Shown here in pieces: positions 38,203 through 49,938 of a DNA stretch of 64,000 nucleotides. Within the stretch, counting starts at the first letter, position 1, and every line of letters starts with the position of its first letter. Origin of the DNA: Candidatus Nitricoxidivorans perseverans. GTDB lineage: Bacteria > Pseudomonadota > Gammaproteobacteria > Burkholderiales > Rhodocyclaceae. The position numbers and the translations under genes are program-made. The stretch covers positions 2,234,282 through 2,298,281 of the forward strand of contig CP107246.1 in NCBI GenBank assembly GCA_030246985.1, in the 5' to 3' direction. Under the pieces are notes generated by a model. The model had not been told where the DNA came from, ran no database searches, and saw nothing but the letters and a program-made list of their open reading frames with translations.

Positions 38203-40296
38203 GTGGCCCGCAAGACTCCCATCGAGCGCTACCGCAATATCGGTATCTCGGCGCACATCGACGCCGGCAAGACCACCACGACCGAGCGTATCCTCTTCTA
38301 CACTGGCGTCAACCACAAGATCGGCGAAGTGCATGACGGCGCCGCCACCATGGACTGGATGGAGCAGGAGCAGGAGCGGGGCATCACCATCACCTCCGCG
38401 GCGACGACCTGTTTTTGGAAGGGGATGGCCAACAACTACCCCGAGCACCGCATCAATATCATCGATACGCCGGGGCACGTGGACTTCACCATCGAAGTCG
38501 AGCGCTCGATGCGCGTGCTCGACGGCGCCTGCATGGTGTACTGCGCGGTCGGCGGCGTGCAGCCCCAGTCGGAAACGGTCTGGCGCCAGGCCAACAAATA
38601 CGGCGTACCGCGCCTGGCCTTCGTGAACAAGATGGACCGCCAGGGTGCCGATTTCTTCAAGGTGCACGACCAGATGCGCGCCCGCCTCAAAGCTAATCCG
38701 ATTCCGCTGCAGGTGCCGATTGGCGCCGAGGAAAAGTTCGAGGGCGTGGTCGACCTGATCAAGATGAAATCGATCATTTGGGATGACGCCAGTCAGGGCA
38801 CCAAGTTCGAATATGGCGAAATCCCCGCCCACCTTGCGGATACCTGCCAGGAATGGCGCGAGAAGATGGTCGAGGCCGCCGCAGAGGCCTCCGAGGAACT
38901 GATGAACAAGTACCTCGACTCCGGCGATCTGACCGAAGAGGAAATCAAGCTCGGTCTTCGTACCCGCACTATCGCAAGTGAAATCGTTCCGATGCTGTGC
39001 GGCTCCGCCTTCAAGAACAAGGGGGTACAGGCGATGCTCGACGCTGTGATCGAGCTCATGCCGGCGCCGACCGATATTCCGCCGGTGACCGGCATTCTCG
39101 AGAACGAGTCCGAGGGCGAGCGCAGGGCTGCCGATGACGAACCGTTCTCCGCGCTGGCGTTCAAGATCATGACCGACCCGTTCGTCGGTCAACTCACGTT
39201 CTTTCGCGTTTATTCCGGTATCATCAATTCCGGCGACACGATTTTCAACCCCGTCAAGGGCCGCAAGGAGCGTATCGGTCGCATCCTCCAGATGCACGCC
39301 AATCAGCGCGAGGAGATCAAGGAAGTGCGTGCCGGCGACATCGCCGCCGCCGTCGGCCTCAAGGAGGCGACCACTGGTGAGACGCTATGCGATCCGGCCA
39401 AGGTCATTACCCTCGAGCGCATGGAGTTTCCCGAGCCGGTGATCCACGTTGCCGTCGAGCCGAAGACCAAGGCCGATCAGGAAAAGATGGGCATTGCCCT
39501 CAACCGCCTCGCCCAGGAGGACCCGTCATTCCGCGTTCGCACCGACGAGGAGTCCGGCCAGACCATCATCTCCGGCATGGGCGAACTACACCTTGAAATC
39601 CTTGTCGACCGAATGAAACGCGAGTTCGGCGTCGAGGCCAATGTCGGTGCGCCCCAGGTGGCATATCGGGAGGCAATTCGCAAGCCGGTCGAACAGGAAG
39701 GCAAGTTCGTCAAGCAGTCTGGCGGTCGCGGCCAGTATGGCCATGTCTGGATCAAACTGGAGCCGAACGAAGCCGGCAAGGGTTATGAATTCGTCGACGC
39801 TATCAAGGGCGGTACCGTGCCGCGCGAATACATTCCAGCGGTCGACAAGGGCATCCAGGACACGCTGCCGAATGGCGTACTGGCCGGGTTCCCGGTGGTG
39901 GATGTCAAGGTCACCCTGTTCGACGGTTCCTACCATGACGTGGATTCCAACGAGAACGCCTTCAAGATGGCCGCTTCCATGGCATTCAAGGATGCTATGC
40001 GCAAGGCCAGCCCCGTGCTCCTGGAGCCGATGATGGCGGTTGAGGTAGAGACCCCCGAAGATTACATGGGCAACGTCATGGGCGATCTTTCCGGCCGGCG
40101 CGGCATTGTGCATGGCATGGAGGATCAGGTCGGCGGCATCAAGCTGATCAAGGCCGAGGTGCCGTTGGCCGAGATGTTCGGTTACTCGACTCAATTGCGT
40201 TCGCTGTCGCAGGGCCGGGCAACGTACTCGATGGAGTTCAAGCATTACTCGGAGGCGCCGAAGAACGTCGCCGAGGCGGTCATCAACAAGAAATAA
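38203..40296 (+). CDS. fusA: Elongation factor G
   Basis: EF-G (697 aa) catalyses ribosomal translocation and, with RRF, recycling. The G1 motif is [10 protein letters not shown], followed by the switch-[20 protein letters not shown] and NKMD. The domain IV/V sequences [16 protein letters not shown] and [12 protein letters not shown] are present. The start is GTG at 38203 ([12 protein letters not shown]), matching the family. This is the canonical EF-G, distinct from the EF-G-like paralogue at 17137. Confidence 0.98.
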   Translation: MARKTPIERYRNIGISAHIDAGKTTTTERILFYTGVNHKIGEVHDGAATMDWMEQEQERGITITSAATTCFWKGMANNYPEHRINIIDTPGHVDFTIEVERSMRVLDGACMVYCAVGGVQPQSETVWRQANKYGVPRLAFVNKMDRQGADFFKVHDQMRARLKANPIPLQVPIGAEEKFEGVVDLIKMKSIIWDDASQGTKFEYGEIPAHLADTCQEWREKMVEAAAEASEELMNKYLDSGDLTEEEIKLGLRTRTIASEIVPMLCGSAFKNKGVQAMLDAVIELMPAPTDIPPVTGILENESEGERRAADDEPFSALAFKIMTDPFVGQLTFFRVYSGIINSGDTIFNPVKGRKERIGRILQMHANQREEIKEVRAGDIAAAVGLKEATTGETLCDPAKVITLERMEFPEPVIHVAVEPKTKADQEKMGIALNRLAQEDPSFRVRTDEESGQTIISGMGELHLEILVDRMKREFGVEANVGAPQVAYREAIRKPVEQEGKFVKQSGGRGQYGHVWIKLEPNEAGKGYEFVDAIKGGTVPREYIPAVDKGIQDTLPNGVLAGFPVVDVKVTLFDGSYHDVDSNENAFKMAASMAFKDAMRKASPVLLEPMMAVEVETPEDYMGNVMGDLSGRRGIVHGMEDQVGGIKLIKAEVPLAEMFGYSTQLRSLSQGRATYSMEFKHYSEAPKNVAEAVINKK

Positions 40297-40319
40297 CCGT
40301 TCTTTGGAAGGAAGCGATC

Positions 40320-41510
<1,191 letters not shown>

Positions 41511-41514
41511 TGTC

Positions 41515-41543
41515 TTGCAATTCCCGAGAAAGGGCGGCACAAT
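41515..41543 (+). promoter_or_regulatory. S10 operon promoter (rpsJ)
   Basis: TTGCAA (41515-41520) and CACAAT (41538-41543) are spaced by 17 bp. The -10 lies in the loop of the tuf2 terminator hairpin. The start near 41550 gives a leader of only about 50 bases with one small stem, GGCATC (41562-41567) and GATGCC (41572-41577). This leaves little room for the long L4-regulated leader known from E. coli. Confidence 0.5.
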
Positions 41544-41560
41544 CGCGCCCTTTCTCGTTT
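41525..41560 (+). terminator. Terminator hairpin after tuf2, overlapping the rpsJ promoter
   Basis: A perfect 12-bp inverted repeat, CGAGAAAGGGCG (41525-41536) with CGCCCTTTCTCG (41546-41557), has a nine-base loop. The T tract is short (TTT), so termination may be partial. The candidate rpsJ promoter runs through it. Confidence 0.65.
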
Positions 41561-41598
41561 GGGCATCTTCTGATGCCGTCGCTCTTTAAGGGTTTGCC

Positions 41599-41910
41599 AT
41601 GCAGAACCAGAAAATTCGCATCCGCCTCAAGGCGTTCGATTACAAGCTGATCGATCAGTCTGCCCTTGAGATTGTGGATACGGCCAAGCGTACCGGCGCC
41701 GTCGTGCGCGGCCCGGTGCCATTGCCGACGCGCATTGAGCGCTTCAATGTGCTGCGTTCACCGCACGTAAACAAGACTTCTCGCGACCAATTCGAAATTC
41801 GCACCCATCTGCGCTTGATGGACATCATCGACCCCACCGACAAGACGGTGGATGCGCTGATGAAGCTGGATCTACCGGCCGGCGTGGATGTCGAAATCAA
41901 ATTGCAGTAA
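41599..41910 (+). CDS. rpsJ: 30S ribosomal protein S10
   Basis: S10 (103 aa), also called NusE, sits in the 30S head and acts in antitermination with NusB and NusG. It reads [19 protein letters not shown] and contains [17 protein letters not shown]. First gene of the S10 operon, preceded by TAAGGG. rplC follows after 73 bp with TTAGGAGA. Confidence 0.98.
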   Translation: MQNQKIRIRLKAFDYKLIDQSALEIVDTAKRTGAVVRGPVPLPTRIERFNVLRSPHVNKTSRDQFEIRTHLRLMDIIDPTDKTVDALMKLDLPAGVDVEIKLQ

Positions 41911-41983
41911 GCAGGTTTCATAGCAGCAATTAACGGGTCCGGCCCGGCCAATCGTAGTCGGCAGCCGGAGTTAGGAGAATAAA

Positions 41984-42646
41984 ATGAGTCTAGGCCTTGT
42001 CGGACGCAAGGTCGGCATGACGCGTGTCTTTGCTGAGGACGGTACGACCGTTCCGGTAACGGTGCTCGATGTGTCGAATAATCGCGTCACGCAAATCAAG
42101 ACGCCTGATGTCGACGGCTATGCCGCGGTACAGGTGGTTTTCGGCAAACGCCGCGCCAGCCGGGTCAGCAAGCCGGCGGCGGGGCATCTCGCCAAGGCCG
42201 GCGTTGAAGCCGGCCAGGTTCTCAGGGAATTTCGCGTCGACCGGGATCAACTCGCCGGTTTCAAGGCGGGTGACGTGATTTCCGTCACGATTTTTCAGCC
42301 CGGCCAGAAAGTTGATGTCAGCGGTACCTCGATCGGCAAGGGCTTTGCCGGTTCGATCAGGCGCCATAATTTCTCTTCGAACCGCGCTTCCCACGGCAAC
42401 TCGGTATCCCACAACGCTCCCGGTTCGATCGGCATGGCGCAGGATCCGGGCCGCGTGTTCCCCGGCAAGCGCATGGCCGGCCACCTCGGTGATGTCGCCT
42501 GTACCACCCAGAACCTTGAGGTGGTGCGCGTTGACGAGGCCCGCCAGTTGCTGCTCGTCAAGGGTGCTGTCCCGGGCGCCAGGGGCGGCGATGTGGTTGT
42601 TCATCCTGCGGTGAAAGCCGCCGCAGTTGTCACCAGTGGCAACTGA
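41984..42646 (+). CDS. rplC: 50S ribosomal protein L3
   Basis: L3 (220 aa) is a primary 23S rRNA binder whose loop reaches toward the peptidyl-transferase centre. [16 protein letters not shown] begins it. The central extension contains the conserved methylated Gln context [21 protein letters not shown], cited here at its core ([12 protein letters not shown]). The length is normal. Confidence 0.98.
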   Translation: MSLGLVGRKVGMTRVFAEDGTTVPVTVLDVSNNRVTQIKTPDVDGYAAVQVVFGKRRASRVSKPAAGHLAKAGVEAGQVLREFRVDRDQLAGFKAGDVISVTIFQPGQKVDVSGTSIGKGFAGSIRRHNFSSNRASHGNSVSHNAPGSIGMAQDPGRVFPGKRMAGHLGDVACTTQNLEVVRVDEARQLLLVKGAVPGARGGDVVVHPAVKAAAVVTSGN

Positions 42647-42656
42647 GGGAGACGCC

Positions 42657-43277
42657 ATGGAACTCAAGATGATCAATGATCAGGGTCAGGAAGCGGCGAA
42701 GCTGTCGGCCTCCGATACCCTTTTTGCCCGCGACTTTAATGAAGCGCTGGTACACCAGGTGGTGGTCGCCTATCAGGCCAATGCTCGATCCGGCAACCGC
42801 AAGCAGAAAGATCGGGAAGAGGTTCGGCACAGCACCAAGAAACCCTTCCGGCAAAAAGGCACTGGTCGGGCTCGTGCCGGCATGACGTCCTCGCCTCTTT
42901 GGCGTGGCGGTGGCCGCATCTTCCCAAACTCGCCGGAAGAAAATTTTTCACAGAAGGTCAATCGCAAGATGTACCGCGCCGGCATTGCTTCCATTCTTTC
43001 GCAGCTTGCGCGCGAAGACCGCCTGTCAGTTGTCGAGAACTTCGCCGTCGAGGCTCCGAAGACCAGGCTGGTGGCGCAGAAACTGAAGGGTATGGGTTTC
43101 GATTCCGTGTTGGTTATCACCGATAGCCTGGATGACAATCTAGCACTCGCATCGCGCAACCTACCCAATGTGCTGGTGCTTGAGGCTCAGCAGGCTGACC
43201 CGGTATCGCTGGTGCGCTTCTCTAGAGTGCTGCTGACCAAGGGGGCGGTAGCCAAGATGGAGGAGATGCTGGCATGA
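42657..43277 (+). CDS. rplD: 50S ribosomal protein L4
   Basis: L4 (206 aa) lines the exit tunnel and represses the S10 operon in E. coli. The basic loop [19 protein letters not shown] and [19 protein letters not shown] are present. ATG at 42657 (after GAGGGAGA) is chosen over an upstream frame in rplC. Its TGA overlaps the rplW ATG by 4 bp. Confidence 0.97.
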   Translation: MELKMINDQGQEAAKLSASDTLFARDFNEALVHQVVVAYQANARSGNRKQKDREEVRHSTKKPFRQKGTGRARAGMTSSPLWRGGGRIFPNSPEENFSQKVNRKMYRAGIASILSQLAREDRLSVVENFAVEAPKTRLVAQKLKGMGFDSVLVITDSLDDNLALASRNLPNVLVLEAQQADPVSLVRFSRVLLTKGAVAKMEEMLA

Positions 43278-43588
43278 GCACCCAATTCAACCAGGAGCGC
43301 CTGATGCAGGTTCTGGTGGCGCCGCAGGTCTCGGAAAAGGCAACCCATGTTGCCGACAAGAATGAGCAGGTGATTTTTATCGTCGCGCCGGATGCCACCA
43401 AGCCCGAAATCAAGGCGGCGGTCGAACTGCTGTTCAAAGTGCAGGTCAAGTCCGTGCAGGTCTCCACGCAGAAGGGCAAGATCAAGCGCCACGGCCGCAT
43501 GATGGGCCGTCGCAGCGACGTCAAGAAGGCGTTCGTCTGCCTGAAGCCCGGCCAGGAGATCAACTTCGCCGAAGGAGGGACAGTGTAA
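43274..43588 (+). CDS. rplW: 50S ribosomal protein L23
   Basis: L23 (104 aa) surrounds the tunnel exit and docks trigger factor and SRP. The conserved Glu in [15 protein letters not shown] is the trigger-factor contact region, and [20 protein letters not shown] forms the basic C-terminal segment. It starts in a 4-bp overlap with rplD; its stop shares one base with the rplB ATG. Confidence 0.97.
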   Translation: MSTQFNQERLMQVLVAPQVSEKATHVADKNEQVIFIVAPDATKPEIKAAVELLFKVQVKSVQVSTQKGKIKRHGRMMGRRSDVKKAFVCLKPGQEINFAEGGTV

Positions 43589-44415
43589 TGGCGCTCGTCA
43601 AAGTCAAGCCGACTTCCGCCGGCCGGCGCGCTGTCGTCAAGGTCGTCAATCCCAATCTGTATAAGGGGCGACCACATGACGCGCTGATCGAGAAGAAGAC
43701 CAGTAAGGCCGGCCGCAATAATCACGGCCACATCACGACCCGACACCAGGGAGGCGGCCACAAGCAGCATTATCGCGTCATCGACTTCAAGCGCAACAAG
43801 GATGGCATTGCTGCCAAGGTAGAGCGCTTGGAGTATGACCCCAACCGATCTGCCAATATCGCTCTGCTGCTCTATGCGGATGGCGAGCGCCGCTACATCA
43901 TCGCCCCCAAGGGCATGGTGGTCGGCCAGGAGGTGATCTCCGGTTCCGAAGCGCCGATCAAGCCGGGTAATAGCCTGCCGATCCGCAATATTCCGGTGGG
44001 CAGCACGATCCACTGTATCGAGATGATGCCGGGCAAGGGGGCGCAGTTGGCTCGGGCCGCTGGTACTTCCGTGCAGCTTCTGGCTCGCGAAGGCAGCTAT
44101 GCCCAAGTTCGCCTGCGCTCCGGCGAAATTCGCCGTATCCACGTCGAATGCCGCGCCACCATTGGCGAGGTGGGCAACGAGGAAAACAGCCTGCGCAAGA
44201 TCGGCAAGGCGGGCGCCCAGCGCTGGCGTGGCATTCGTCCGACGGTGCGCGGTGTCGCCATGAACCCGGTCGACCACCCGCACGGCGGCGGCGAGGGCCG
44301 TACCGGCGAAGGCCGCGTTCCTGTCAGCCCATGGGGTCAGCCGACCAAGGGCTACCGCACTCGCGGCAACAAGCGCACGGACGGCATGATCGTCCAGCGT
44401 CGACACAAACGATAA
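43588..44415 (+). CDS. rplB: 50S ribosomal protein L2
   Basis: L2 (275 aa) is essential for subunit association and lies close to the peptidyl-transferase centre. It contains [19 protein letters not shown] and the C-terminal [13 protein letters not shown], where the conserved His229-type residue sits. The length is standard. Confidence 0.98.
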   Translation: MALVKVKPTSAGRRAVVKVVNPNLYKGRPHDALIEKKTSKAGRNNHGHITTRHQGGGHKQHYRVIDFKRNKDGIAAKVERLEYDPNRSANIALLLYADGERRYIIAPKGMVVGQEVISGSEAPIKPGNSLPIRNIPVGSTIHCIEMMPGKGAQLARAAGTSVQLLAREGSYAQVRLRSGEIRRIHVECRATIGEVGNEENSLRKIGKAGAQRWRGIRPTVRGVAMNPVDHPHGGGEGRTGEGRVPVSPWGQPTKGYRTRGNKRTDGMIVQRRHKR

Positions 44416-44424
44416 GAGGCAACC

Positions 44425-44706
44425 ATGGCACGTTCGATCAAAAAAGGCCCGTTCGTCGACGATCATCTGACGAAGAAAGTCGATGCCGCACGGGCGACCA
44501 ATGACAAGCGTCCGATCAAGACTTGGTCGCGCCGTTCCACCGTCCTGCCGGATTTCGTCGGCCTGACCATCGCCGTGCATAACGGCAAGCAGCACATTCC
44601 GGTCTATGTGTCCGAGAACATGGTTGGCCACAAGCTTGGCGAGTTCGCGCTGACGCGGACATTCAAGGGCCATACCGCCGGCAAGAAGGCTGCGGTGAAG
44701 AAGTAA
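44425..44706 (+). CDS. rpsS: 30S ribosomal protein S19
   Basis: S19 (93 aa) is in the 30S head near the A-site finger and S13. [15 protein letters not shown] and the [16 protein letters not shown] tail identify it. Ten bp separate it from rplB. Confidence 0.98.
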   Translation: MARSIKKGPFVDDHLTKKVDAARATNDKRPIKTWSRRSTVLPDFVGLTIAVHNGKQHIPVYVSENMVGHKLGEFALTRTFKGHTAGKKAAVKK

Positions 44707-44716
44707 GGGGATGACG

Positions 44717-45046
44717 ATGGAAACCAATGCCATTCTGAAGGGTGTGCGCCTGTCTGAGCAGAAGGGCCGCCTTGTCGCCGATCAGATCCGCGGCAAGCCG
44801 GTCGATCAAGCGCTTAATATCCTGGCTTTCTCGCCGAAAAAAGGTGCCGGCATCATCAAGAAGGTGCTCGAATCGGCCATTGCCAACGCCGAGCACAATG
44901 ACGGCGCCGATATCGATATGTTGAGGGTCAAGACCATCTACGTCGAAAAGGGCGCGGTTTTGAAGCGATTTACGGCGCGCGCCAAGGGGCGCGGCAACCG
45001 CATCGTCAAGCCCACCTGCCACATCTTCGTGACCGTCGGGGACTAA
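44717..45046 (+). CDS. rplV: 50S ribosomal protein L22
   Basis: L22 (109 aa) forms the tunnel constriction with L4. The hairpin sequence PTCHIFVTV ends it, and [19 protein letters not shown] begins it. Two ATGs are available: 44711 directly abuts the AAGGGG Shine-Dalgarno, while 44717 has six-base spacing, so I choose the second. Confidence 0.95.
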   Translation: METNAILKGVRLSEQKGRLVADQIRGKPVDQALNILAFSPKKGAGIIKKVLESAIANAEHNDGADIDMLRVKTIYVEKGAVLKRFTARAKGRGNRIVKPTCHIFVTVGD

Positions 45047-45055
45047 GGAGCATTC

Positions 45056-45979
45056 ATGGGACAGAAGATTCATCCGACCGGATTCCGCCTCTCGGTTACG
45101 CGCGACTGGACCTCGCGCTGGTATGCCAACACCAAGGCATTTCCCCAGATGCTCAGGGGGGACATCGAGGTCCGCGACTATCTGAAGAAAAAGCTGGCGC
45201 ATGCCTCCGTTGGCCGTGTCATCATCGAACGCCCGGCCAAGAATGCCCGCGTTACCGTGTTCAGCGCACGTCCGGGTGTCGTCATCGGCAAGAAGGGCGA
45301 GGATATCGAGCAGTTGCGGACTGCTCTTCAGCGCAAGATGGGGGTACCGGTTCACGTCAATATCGAGGAAATCCGCAAGCCGGAAACCGATGCGCAGCTG
45401 ATTGCCGACTCGATTGCCCAGCAGCTCGAAAAGCGCATCATGTTCCGTCGCGCCATGAAGCGCGCCATGCAGAATGCCATGCGCCTCGGCGCCCAAGGCA
45501 TCAAGATTATGAGTTCCGGTCGCCTTAATGGAGCCGAGATCGCGCGCCGCGAGTGGTATCGCGAGGGACGCGTTCCGCTGCACACACTGCGTGCCGATAT
45601 CGATTACGGTACTTCGGAAGCCAAGACAACGTACGGCATCATCGGCATCAAGGTCTGGGTGTTCAAGGGCGAGGTGGCCGCCAAGAATGAGCAGGCTGCC
45701 GCGGTGCCTGACGCTTCAGCCGAAGAAACGGCGCGTCGGGCTCGTCGGCCTGTTGCGTCGCGTGGTGATACTGAAGGCGCCGGGAAGCCAGCTGCCAAAC
45801 ACACTACGCGAAAGACTGCAGCTAAGTCGGCTGGCGGGGCGGATAAGACTGATGGGCTGGAGACAGTCGCCGCACCCGCCCCTGCCGCGGCGGAAGATGT
45901 GCCTGCCAAGGCTCCGGTCAAGCGCGTGCGCAAGACCACCCCGGCAAAACCCGAGGCCGGCAAGGAAGGTAAGGAGTAA
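45056..45979 (+). CDS. rpsC: 30S ribosomal protein S3 with long C-terminal extension
   Basis: S3 (307 aa) forms part of the mRNA entry channel and has helicase function with S4. The KH domain contains [14 protein letters not shown] and the C-terminal domain [13 protein letters not shown]. After about residue 210 there is an extension of roughly 95 residues rich in Ala, Lys, Thr and Pro ([18 protein letters not shown] and [14 protein letters not shown]), probably disordered. E. coli S3 is 233 residues; betaproteobacterial S3 is often extended, but this one is longer than most I recall. rplP begins 5 bp later. Confidence 0.96.
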   Translation: MGQKIHPTGFRLSVTRDWTSRWYANTKAFPQMLRGDIEVRDYLKKKLAHASVGRVIIERPAKNARVTVFSARPGVVIGKKGEDIEQLRTALQRKMGVPVHVNIEEIRKPETDAQLIADSIAQQLEKRIMFRRAMKRAMQNAMRLGAQGIKIMSSGRLNGAEIARREWYREGRVPLHTLRADIDYGTSEAKTTYGIIGIKVWVFKGEVAAKNEQAAAVPDASAEETARRARRPVASRGDTEGAGKPAAKHTTRKTAAKSAGGADKTDGLETVAAPAPAAAEDVPAKAPVKRVRKTTPAKPEAGKEGKE

Positions 45980-45984
45980 TCATC

Positions 45985-46398
45985 ATGCTGCAACCCGCAC
46001 GCAGGAAATACCGCAAAGAGCACAAAGGTCGCAACACGGGCGTTGCCACCCGCGGCGCCAAGGTCAGCTTTGGCGAATATGGCCTCAAGGCCATTGGCCG
46101 GGGCCGCCTGACGGCGCGCCAGATCGAGGCTGCCCGTCGCGCCATGACCCGACACATCAAACGCGGCGGCCGTATCTGGATCCGCATTTTCCCCGACAAG
46201 CCAATTTCTAAGAAGCCGGCCGAAGTGCGCATGGGCAATGGCAAGGGCAATCCGGAATACTGGGTTGCGGAGATTCAGCCGGGCAAGGTTCTTTACGAAA
46301 TGGATGGTGTGGATGAGGCGCTGGCGCGCGAGGCATTTCGCCTTGCGGCAGCCAAACTGCCCCTTGAGACCACATTTGTCACGCGCCACCTGGGGTGA
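45985..46398 (+). CDS. rplP: 50S ribosomal protein L16
   Basis: L16 (137 aa) positions the A-site tRNA in the large subunit. [17 protein letters not shown] and [20 protein letters not shown] are diagnostic. GAGTAATCATC separates it from rpsC. Confidence 0.98.
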   Translation: MLQPARRKYRKEHKGRNTGVATRGAKVSFGEYGLKAIGRGRLTARQIEAARRAMTRHIKRGGRIWIRIFPDKPISKKPAEVRMGNGKGNPEYWVAEIQPGKVLYEMDGVDEALAREAFRLAAAKLPLETTFVTRHLG

Positions 46399-46404
46399 CA
46401 CGAC

Positions 46405-46599
46405 ATGAAAGCAACTGAATTGAGACAGAAGAGCGACGCCGACCTGGAAAAGGAACTGCTTGATTTGCGCCGGGCGCAGTTTTCGCTGCGCATGCAGTTG
46501 GCGACACAGCAGCTCAACAATACTAGTCAGCTCGGCAAGGTGCGCAAGGACATTGCGCGCATCAAGACCATCAAGCGTGAAAGGGTTGCGGCCAAATGA
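46405..46599 (+). CDS. rpmC: 50S ribosomal protein L29
   Basis: L29 (64 aa) is a small two-helix protein beside L23 at the tunnel exit. [18 protein letters not shown] and [17 protein letters not shown] are typical. Its TGA overlaps the rpsQ ATG by 4 bp. Confidence 0.97.
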   Translation: MKATELRQKSDADLEKELLDLRRAQFSLRMQLATQQLNNTSQLGKVRKDIARIKTIKRERVAAK

Positions 46600-46868
46600 C
46601 GACCGAAACGAACCAGAAAATTCGGCGCACCCTGCAGGGCCGCGTCGTTAGTGACAAGATGGCCAAGACTGTGACTGTGCTGGTTGAACGTCGCGTCAAG
46701 CACCCTGTCATCGGCAAGGTGATGACGCGCTCCCAAAAATATCATGCCCATATCGAGGGGCTCGATGCGGGCGCCGGCGATCTGGTGCAAATTGAAGAGT
46801 GCGCGCCCATTTCCAGGACAAAGGCTTGGCGCGTAACGAGGGTGGTGGAAAAAATAAACGCCATCTGA
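46596..46868 (+). CDS. rpsQ: 30S ribosomal protein S17
   Basis: S17 (90 aa) is an OB-fold primary binder of 16S rRNA helix 11. [21 protein letters not shown] and the [14 protein letters not shown] end are conserved. It is the last gene of the S10 operon; the spc promoter follows. Confidence 0.98.
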   Translation: MTTETNQKIRRTLQGRVVSDKMAKTVTVLVERRVKHPVIGKVMTRSQKYHAHIEGLDAGAGDLVQIEECAPISRTKAWRVTRVVEKINAI

Positions 46869-46888
46869 CCAAGAACCCACGATAATAG

Positions 46889-46917
46889 TTGACAAGATAG
46901 CGGTCGAGCAATAAAAT
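46889..46917 (+). promoter_or_regulatory. spc operon promoter (rplN)
   Basis: TTGACA (46889-46894, full consensus) and TAAAAT (46912-46917) are separated by 17 bp between rpsQ and rplN, the same location as Pspc in E. coli. The leader of about 110 bases before rplN contains inverted repeats, including ACCCG/CGGGT near 46965 and CGTCA/TGACG near 46997. Confidence 0.8.
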
Positions 46918-47034
46918 TCCGCCTCTTTGCTTGCGTCGGCGGATTCTTCCCGGCGTTCAGACCCGAACGGGTTCCAAGACTGACCGCGCACCCGTCAACG
47001 TGACGGTTGGGTGGATTAAGTTGGAGAAAACATA

Positions 47035-47403
47035 ATGATCCAAATGCAGTCGAAGCTCGACGTCGCCGATAATACGGGCGCGCGTTCGGTGATGTGCATC
47101 AAGGTAATGGGCGGCTCTAGGCGGCGCTACGCCGGCATTGGCGATATTATCAAAGTGAGCATCAAGGATGCCGCGCCGCGCGGTCGTGTCAAAAAGGGCG
47201 AAGTCTATAGCGCGGTCGTGGTGCGCACGGCCAAGGGCGTGCGCCGTCCCGATGGCTCGCTGGTCAAGTTCGACGGAAATGCCGCCGTCCTGCTCAACAA
47301 CAAGCTGGAGCCGATCGGCACGCGCATTTTCGGGCCGGTGACTCGCGAACTGCGTACGGAGCGTTTCATGAAGATCGTCTCCCTGGCGCCCGAGGTTCTC
47401 TGA
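47035..47403 (+). CDS. rplN: 50S ribosomal protein L14
   Basis: L14 (122 aa) makes the B8 intersubunit bridge and is the docking site of Rsf[21 protein letters not shown] and GAVLLNN-type sequence ([20 protein letters not shown]) are present. First gene of the spc operon. Confidence 0.98.
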   Translation: MIQMQSKLDVADNTGARSVMCIKVMGGSRRRYAGIGDIIKVSIKDAAPRGRVKKGEVYSAVVVRTAKGVRRPDGSLVKFDGNAAVLLNNKLEPIGTRIFGPVTRELRTERFMKIVSLAPEVL

Positions 47404-47413
47404 GGATTCGGTC

Positions 47414-47731
47414 ATGAACAAGATTCGAAAAGGCGATGATGTCATCGTCGTTACGGGCAAGGACAAAGGCAGGCGCGGAACCGTTCTGCATCGCACGGAT
47501 GGCGAGCATCTGGTTGTCGAAGGCGTGAATCGTGTCAAGAAGCACGCCAAGCCCAATCCCATGAAGGGTGAGTCGGGTGGCATCATCGAAAAGGAGATGC
47601 CGATCCATGTTTCCAATGTGGCGCTGTTCAATCCTGCCACCAAGAAGGCTGATCGAGTCGGTTGCAAGACCCTCGATAGCGGCCGCAAGGTGCGGGTATT
47701 CAAGTCGAACGGCGAAGTGGTCGACGCGTAA
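47414..47731 (+). CDS. rplX: 50S ribosomal protein L24
   Basis: L24 (105 aa) initiates 50S assembly. The KOW motif [19 protein letters not shown] begins it and [13 protein letters not shown] follows. In E. coli, S8 regulates the spc operon near the rplX-rplE boundary; I could not identify that site confidently. Confidence 0.98.
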   Translation: MNKIRKGDDVIVVTGKDKGRRGTVLHRTDGEHLVVEGVNRVKKHAKPNPMKGESGGIIEKEMPIHVSNVALFNPATKKADRVGCKTLDSGRKVRVFKSNGEVVDA

Positions 47732-47740
47732 GGATCGATA

Positions 47741-48280
47741 ATGGCGCGCTTGCAGGAGTTCTACAAAGAGACCGTGGTGCCGCAGCTCCGCGATAAATTC
47801 GGCTACAAGTCGGTCATGGAGGTGCCTCGCATCGCCAAGATAACCCTCAACATGGGCGTCGGCGAAGCGGTTGGGGACAAGAAGATCCTCGAAAACGCCA
47901 TCGGCGACATGACCAAGATTGCGGGCCAGAAGCCAGTCGCAACAAAGGCCAGAAAGGCCATTGCGCAGTTCAAGATTCGCGAGGGCTATCCAATCGGCTG
48001 CATGGTCACGCTGCGCGGCACCCGCATGTTCGAGTTTCTCGATCGCTTCATCACCATTGCCATGCCGCGCATTCGCGACTTCCGGGGTGTCGGCGGAAAG
48101 GGATTTGATGGCCGTGGTAATTACAACATCGGGGTCAAGGAGCAGATCATTTTTCCCGAGATCGAGTACGACAAGATCGATGCGCTGCGGGGCATGAACA
48201 TCAGCATAACTACGACGGCGAAGACGGATGCGGAAGCCAAGGCGCTTCTCGCCGCTTTCAAATTCCCCTTCAAGAACTGA
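47741..48280 (+). CDS. rplE: 50S ribosomal protein L5
   Basis: L5 (179 aa) binds 5S rRNA and contacts P-site t[24 protein letters not shown] and [20 protein letters not shown] are family blocks. ATG follows GGATCGATA. Confidence 0.98.
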   Translation: MARLQEFYKETVVPQLRDKFGYKSVMEVPRIAKITLNMGVGEAVGDKKILENAIGDMTKIAGQKPVATKARKAIAQFKIREGYPIGCMVTLRGTRMFEFLDRFITIAMPRIRDFRGVGGKGFDGRGNYNIGVKEQIIFPEIEYDKIDALRGMNISITTTAKTDAEAKALLAAFKFPFKN

Positions 48281-48287
48281 GGGAGTC

Positions 48288-48593
48288 ATGGCGAAACTTG
48301 CAATCAAGAATCGCGAAGCGAAACGCGCAAAGCTGGTGGCCAAATATGCTGCCAAGCGCGCTGAACTGCTCGCCACCATTAACAATGCCAGACTGTCGGA
48401 CGACGAGCGCATGGCTGCGCGCCTGAAGTTCCAGCAGCTGCCGCGCAATTCCAGCCCCAGTCGGCAGCGCAATCGCTGCGCCCTGACTGGTCGTCCGCGG
48501 GGCGTCTTCCGCAAATTCGGCCTGTGTCGCAACAAGTTGCGCGAGGTTGTCATGCGCGGCGAGGTGCCGGGCATGACCAAGGCCAGCTGGTAA
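48288..48593 (+). CDS. rpsN: 30S ribosomal protein S14 (zinc-free form)
   Basis: S14 (101 aa) is the long, zinc-independent type: the short zinc-ribbon CxxC pairs are absent, while [21 protein letters not shown] is present. ATG at 48288 has GAGGGAG upstream; the longer frame lies in rplE. Confidence 0.97.
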   Translation: MAKLAIKNREAKRAKLVAKYAAKRAELLATINNARLSDDERMAARLKFQQLPRNSSPSRQRNRCALTGRPRGVFRKFGLCRNKLREVVMRGEVPGMTKASW

Positions 48594-48603
48594 GGAGATC
48601 GCA

Positions 48604-48999
48604 ATGAGCATGACCGATCCCATCGCCGACATGTTGACGCGCATTCGCAATGCGCAAATGGCCGAAAAATCGGCTGTCGTCATGCCGGCATCCAAGCTGA
48701 AAGTGGCCATTGCCAAAGTACTGAAGGATGAGGGCTACATCGATGACTTTGCCGTGCGCGAAGGCTCCAGCAAATCCGAACTGGATATCGCCCTCAAGTA
48801 TTACGCCGGCCGTCCCGTGATCGAGCGCATCGAGCGTGTTTCCAGGCCTGGGCTGCGTGTGTACAAGGGCAAGGATGATCTGCCGCGCGTCCTGAACGGC
48901 TTGGGTGTGGCCATCGTGTCGACGCCAAAGGGTGTCATGACGGACCGCAGGGCGCGCGCCTCCAATGTTGGCGGCGAAGTTCTCTGCATCGTGGCTTAA
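48604..48999 (+). CDS. rpsH: 30S ribosomal protein S8
   Basis: S8 (131 aa) binds the central domain of 16S rRNA and is the spc operon repressor in E. coli. [18 protein letters not shown] and the C-terminal [20 protein letters not shown] are typical. AAGGAGATC precedes the ATG. Confidence 0.98.
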   Translation: MSMTDPIADMLTRIRNAQMAEKSAVVMPASKLKVAIAKVLKDEGYIDDFAVREGSSKSELDIALKYYAGRPVIERIERVSRPGLRVYKGKDDLPRVLNGLGVAIVSTPKGVMTDRRARASNVGGEVLCIVA

Positions 49000-49011
49000 G
49001 GAGGGCGGAGA

Positions 49012-49545
49012 ATGTCTCGCATCGCCAAATACCCAGTCGATCTGCCCAAGGGCGTCGAGGTGACGCTTTCCGATGCCGAAATCAGCATCAAGGGGCCGCT
49101 CGGCACATTGAAGCGGTCCATGCTGCCTGCTGTTCTGGTTGAGAAGGATGGCGACAGGCTGTTCTGCCGTGCGACCGAAGGCGCGTCCAATGCGGGCGCA
49201 ATGTCAGGCACCATGCGGGCGTTGGTCAATAACATGGTTGCTGGAGTTACCAGGGGCTTCGAGAAGAAGCTGACGTTGGTTGGGGTCGGCTACAAGGCGC
49301 AGGCACAGGGTGGCAAGCTCAACCTGTCTCTCGGTTTCTCGCATCCTGTTGTCCACGATATGCCCGGCGGCATCAAGGTCGAGACGCCAACCCAGACTGA
49401 AATCATCATCAAGGGCATTGACAAACAGCTGGTTGGCCAAGTGGCCGCCGAGGTCCGTGCTTACCGCTCTCCTGAGCCCTATAAGGGTAAGGGCGTGCGC
49501 TATGCCGACGAGGTGGTGATCATCAAGGAAACCAAGAAGAAGTAA
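49012..49545 (+). CDS. rplF: 50S ribosomal protein L6
   Basis: L6 (177 aa) sits near the sarcin-ricin loop. [17 protein letters not shown] and the C-terminal signature [13 protein letters not shown] are present. AAGGAGG lies upstream. Confidence 0.98.
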   Translation: MSRIAKYPVDLPKGVEVTLSDAEISIKGPLGTLKRSMLPAVLVEKDGDRLFCRATEGASNAGAMSGTMRALVNNMVAGVTRGFEKKLTLVGVGYKAQAQGGKLNLSLGFSHPVVHDMPGGIKVETPTQTEIIIKGIDKQLVGQVAAEVRAYRSPEPYKGKGVRYADEVVIIKETKKK

Positions 49546-49560
49546 GGGCGCGTGAAAATC

Positions 49561-49914
49561 ATGGACAAGAATCAAGCTCGTGTGCGCAGGGCGCGCAAAA
49601 CTCGCGCCAAGATTGCGGAGCTCAAAGTGGTGCGGCTGGCGGTGCATCGTTCCAATTGCCACATCTATGCACAGATTTTCTCTGGCTGCGGTACTCAGGT
49701 GCTGGCTGCGGCCTCCACTGTCGAGGCCGAAGTGAGGAAGCAGCTTCCCAATGGCGGCAACGTCGATGCGGCCAAGGCGGTCGGCAAGCTGATCGCTGAG
49801 CGGGCTCGCGCCAAGGGGGTCGAGGAAGTGGCTTTCGATCGATCCGGTTTTCGGTATCACGGCCGCGTCAAGGCGCTTGCCGAGGCGGCCCGAGAAGGCG
49901 GCCTTAAATTCTAG
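49561..49914 (+). CDS. rplR: 50S ribosomal protein L18
   Basis: L18 (117 aa) binds 5S r[21 protein letters not shown] matches the family start, so ATG at 49561 is preferred. However, the nearest Shine-Dalgarno (AAGGG, 49543-49547) is better spaced for the in-frame GTG at 49552, which would add MKI. The C-terminal [20 protein letters not shown] is conserved. Confidence 0.95.
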   Translation: MDKNQARVRRARKTRAKIAELKVVRLAVHRSNCHIYAQIFSGCGTQVLAAASTVEAEVRKQLPNGGNVDAAKAVGKLIAERARAKGVEEVAFDRSGFRYHGRVKALAEAAREGGLKF

Positions 49915-49938
49915 GCGGTCAACAGAGCGAGACGAATA

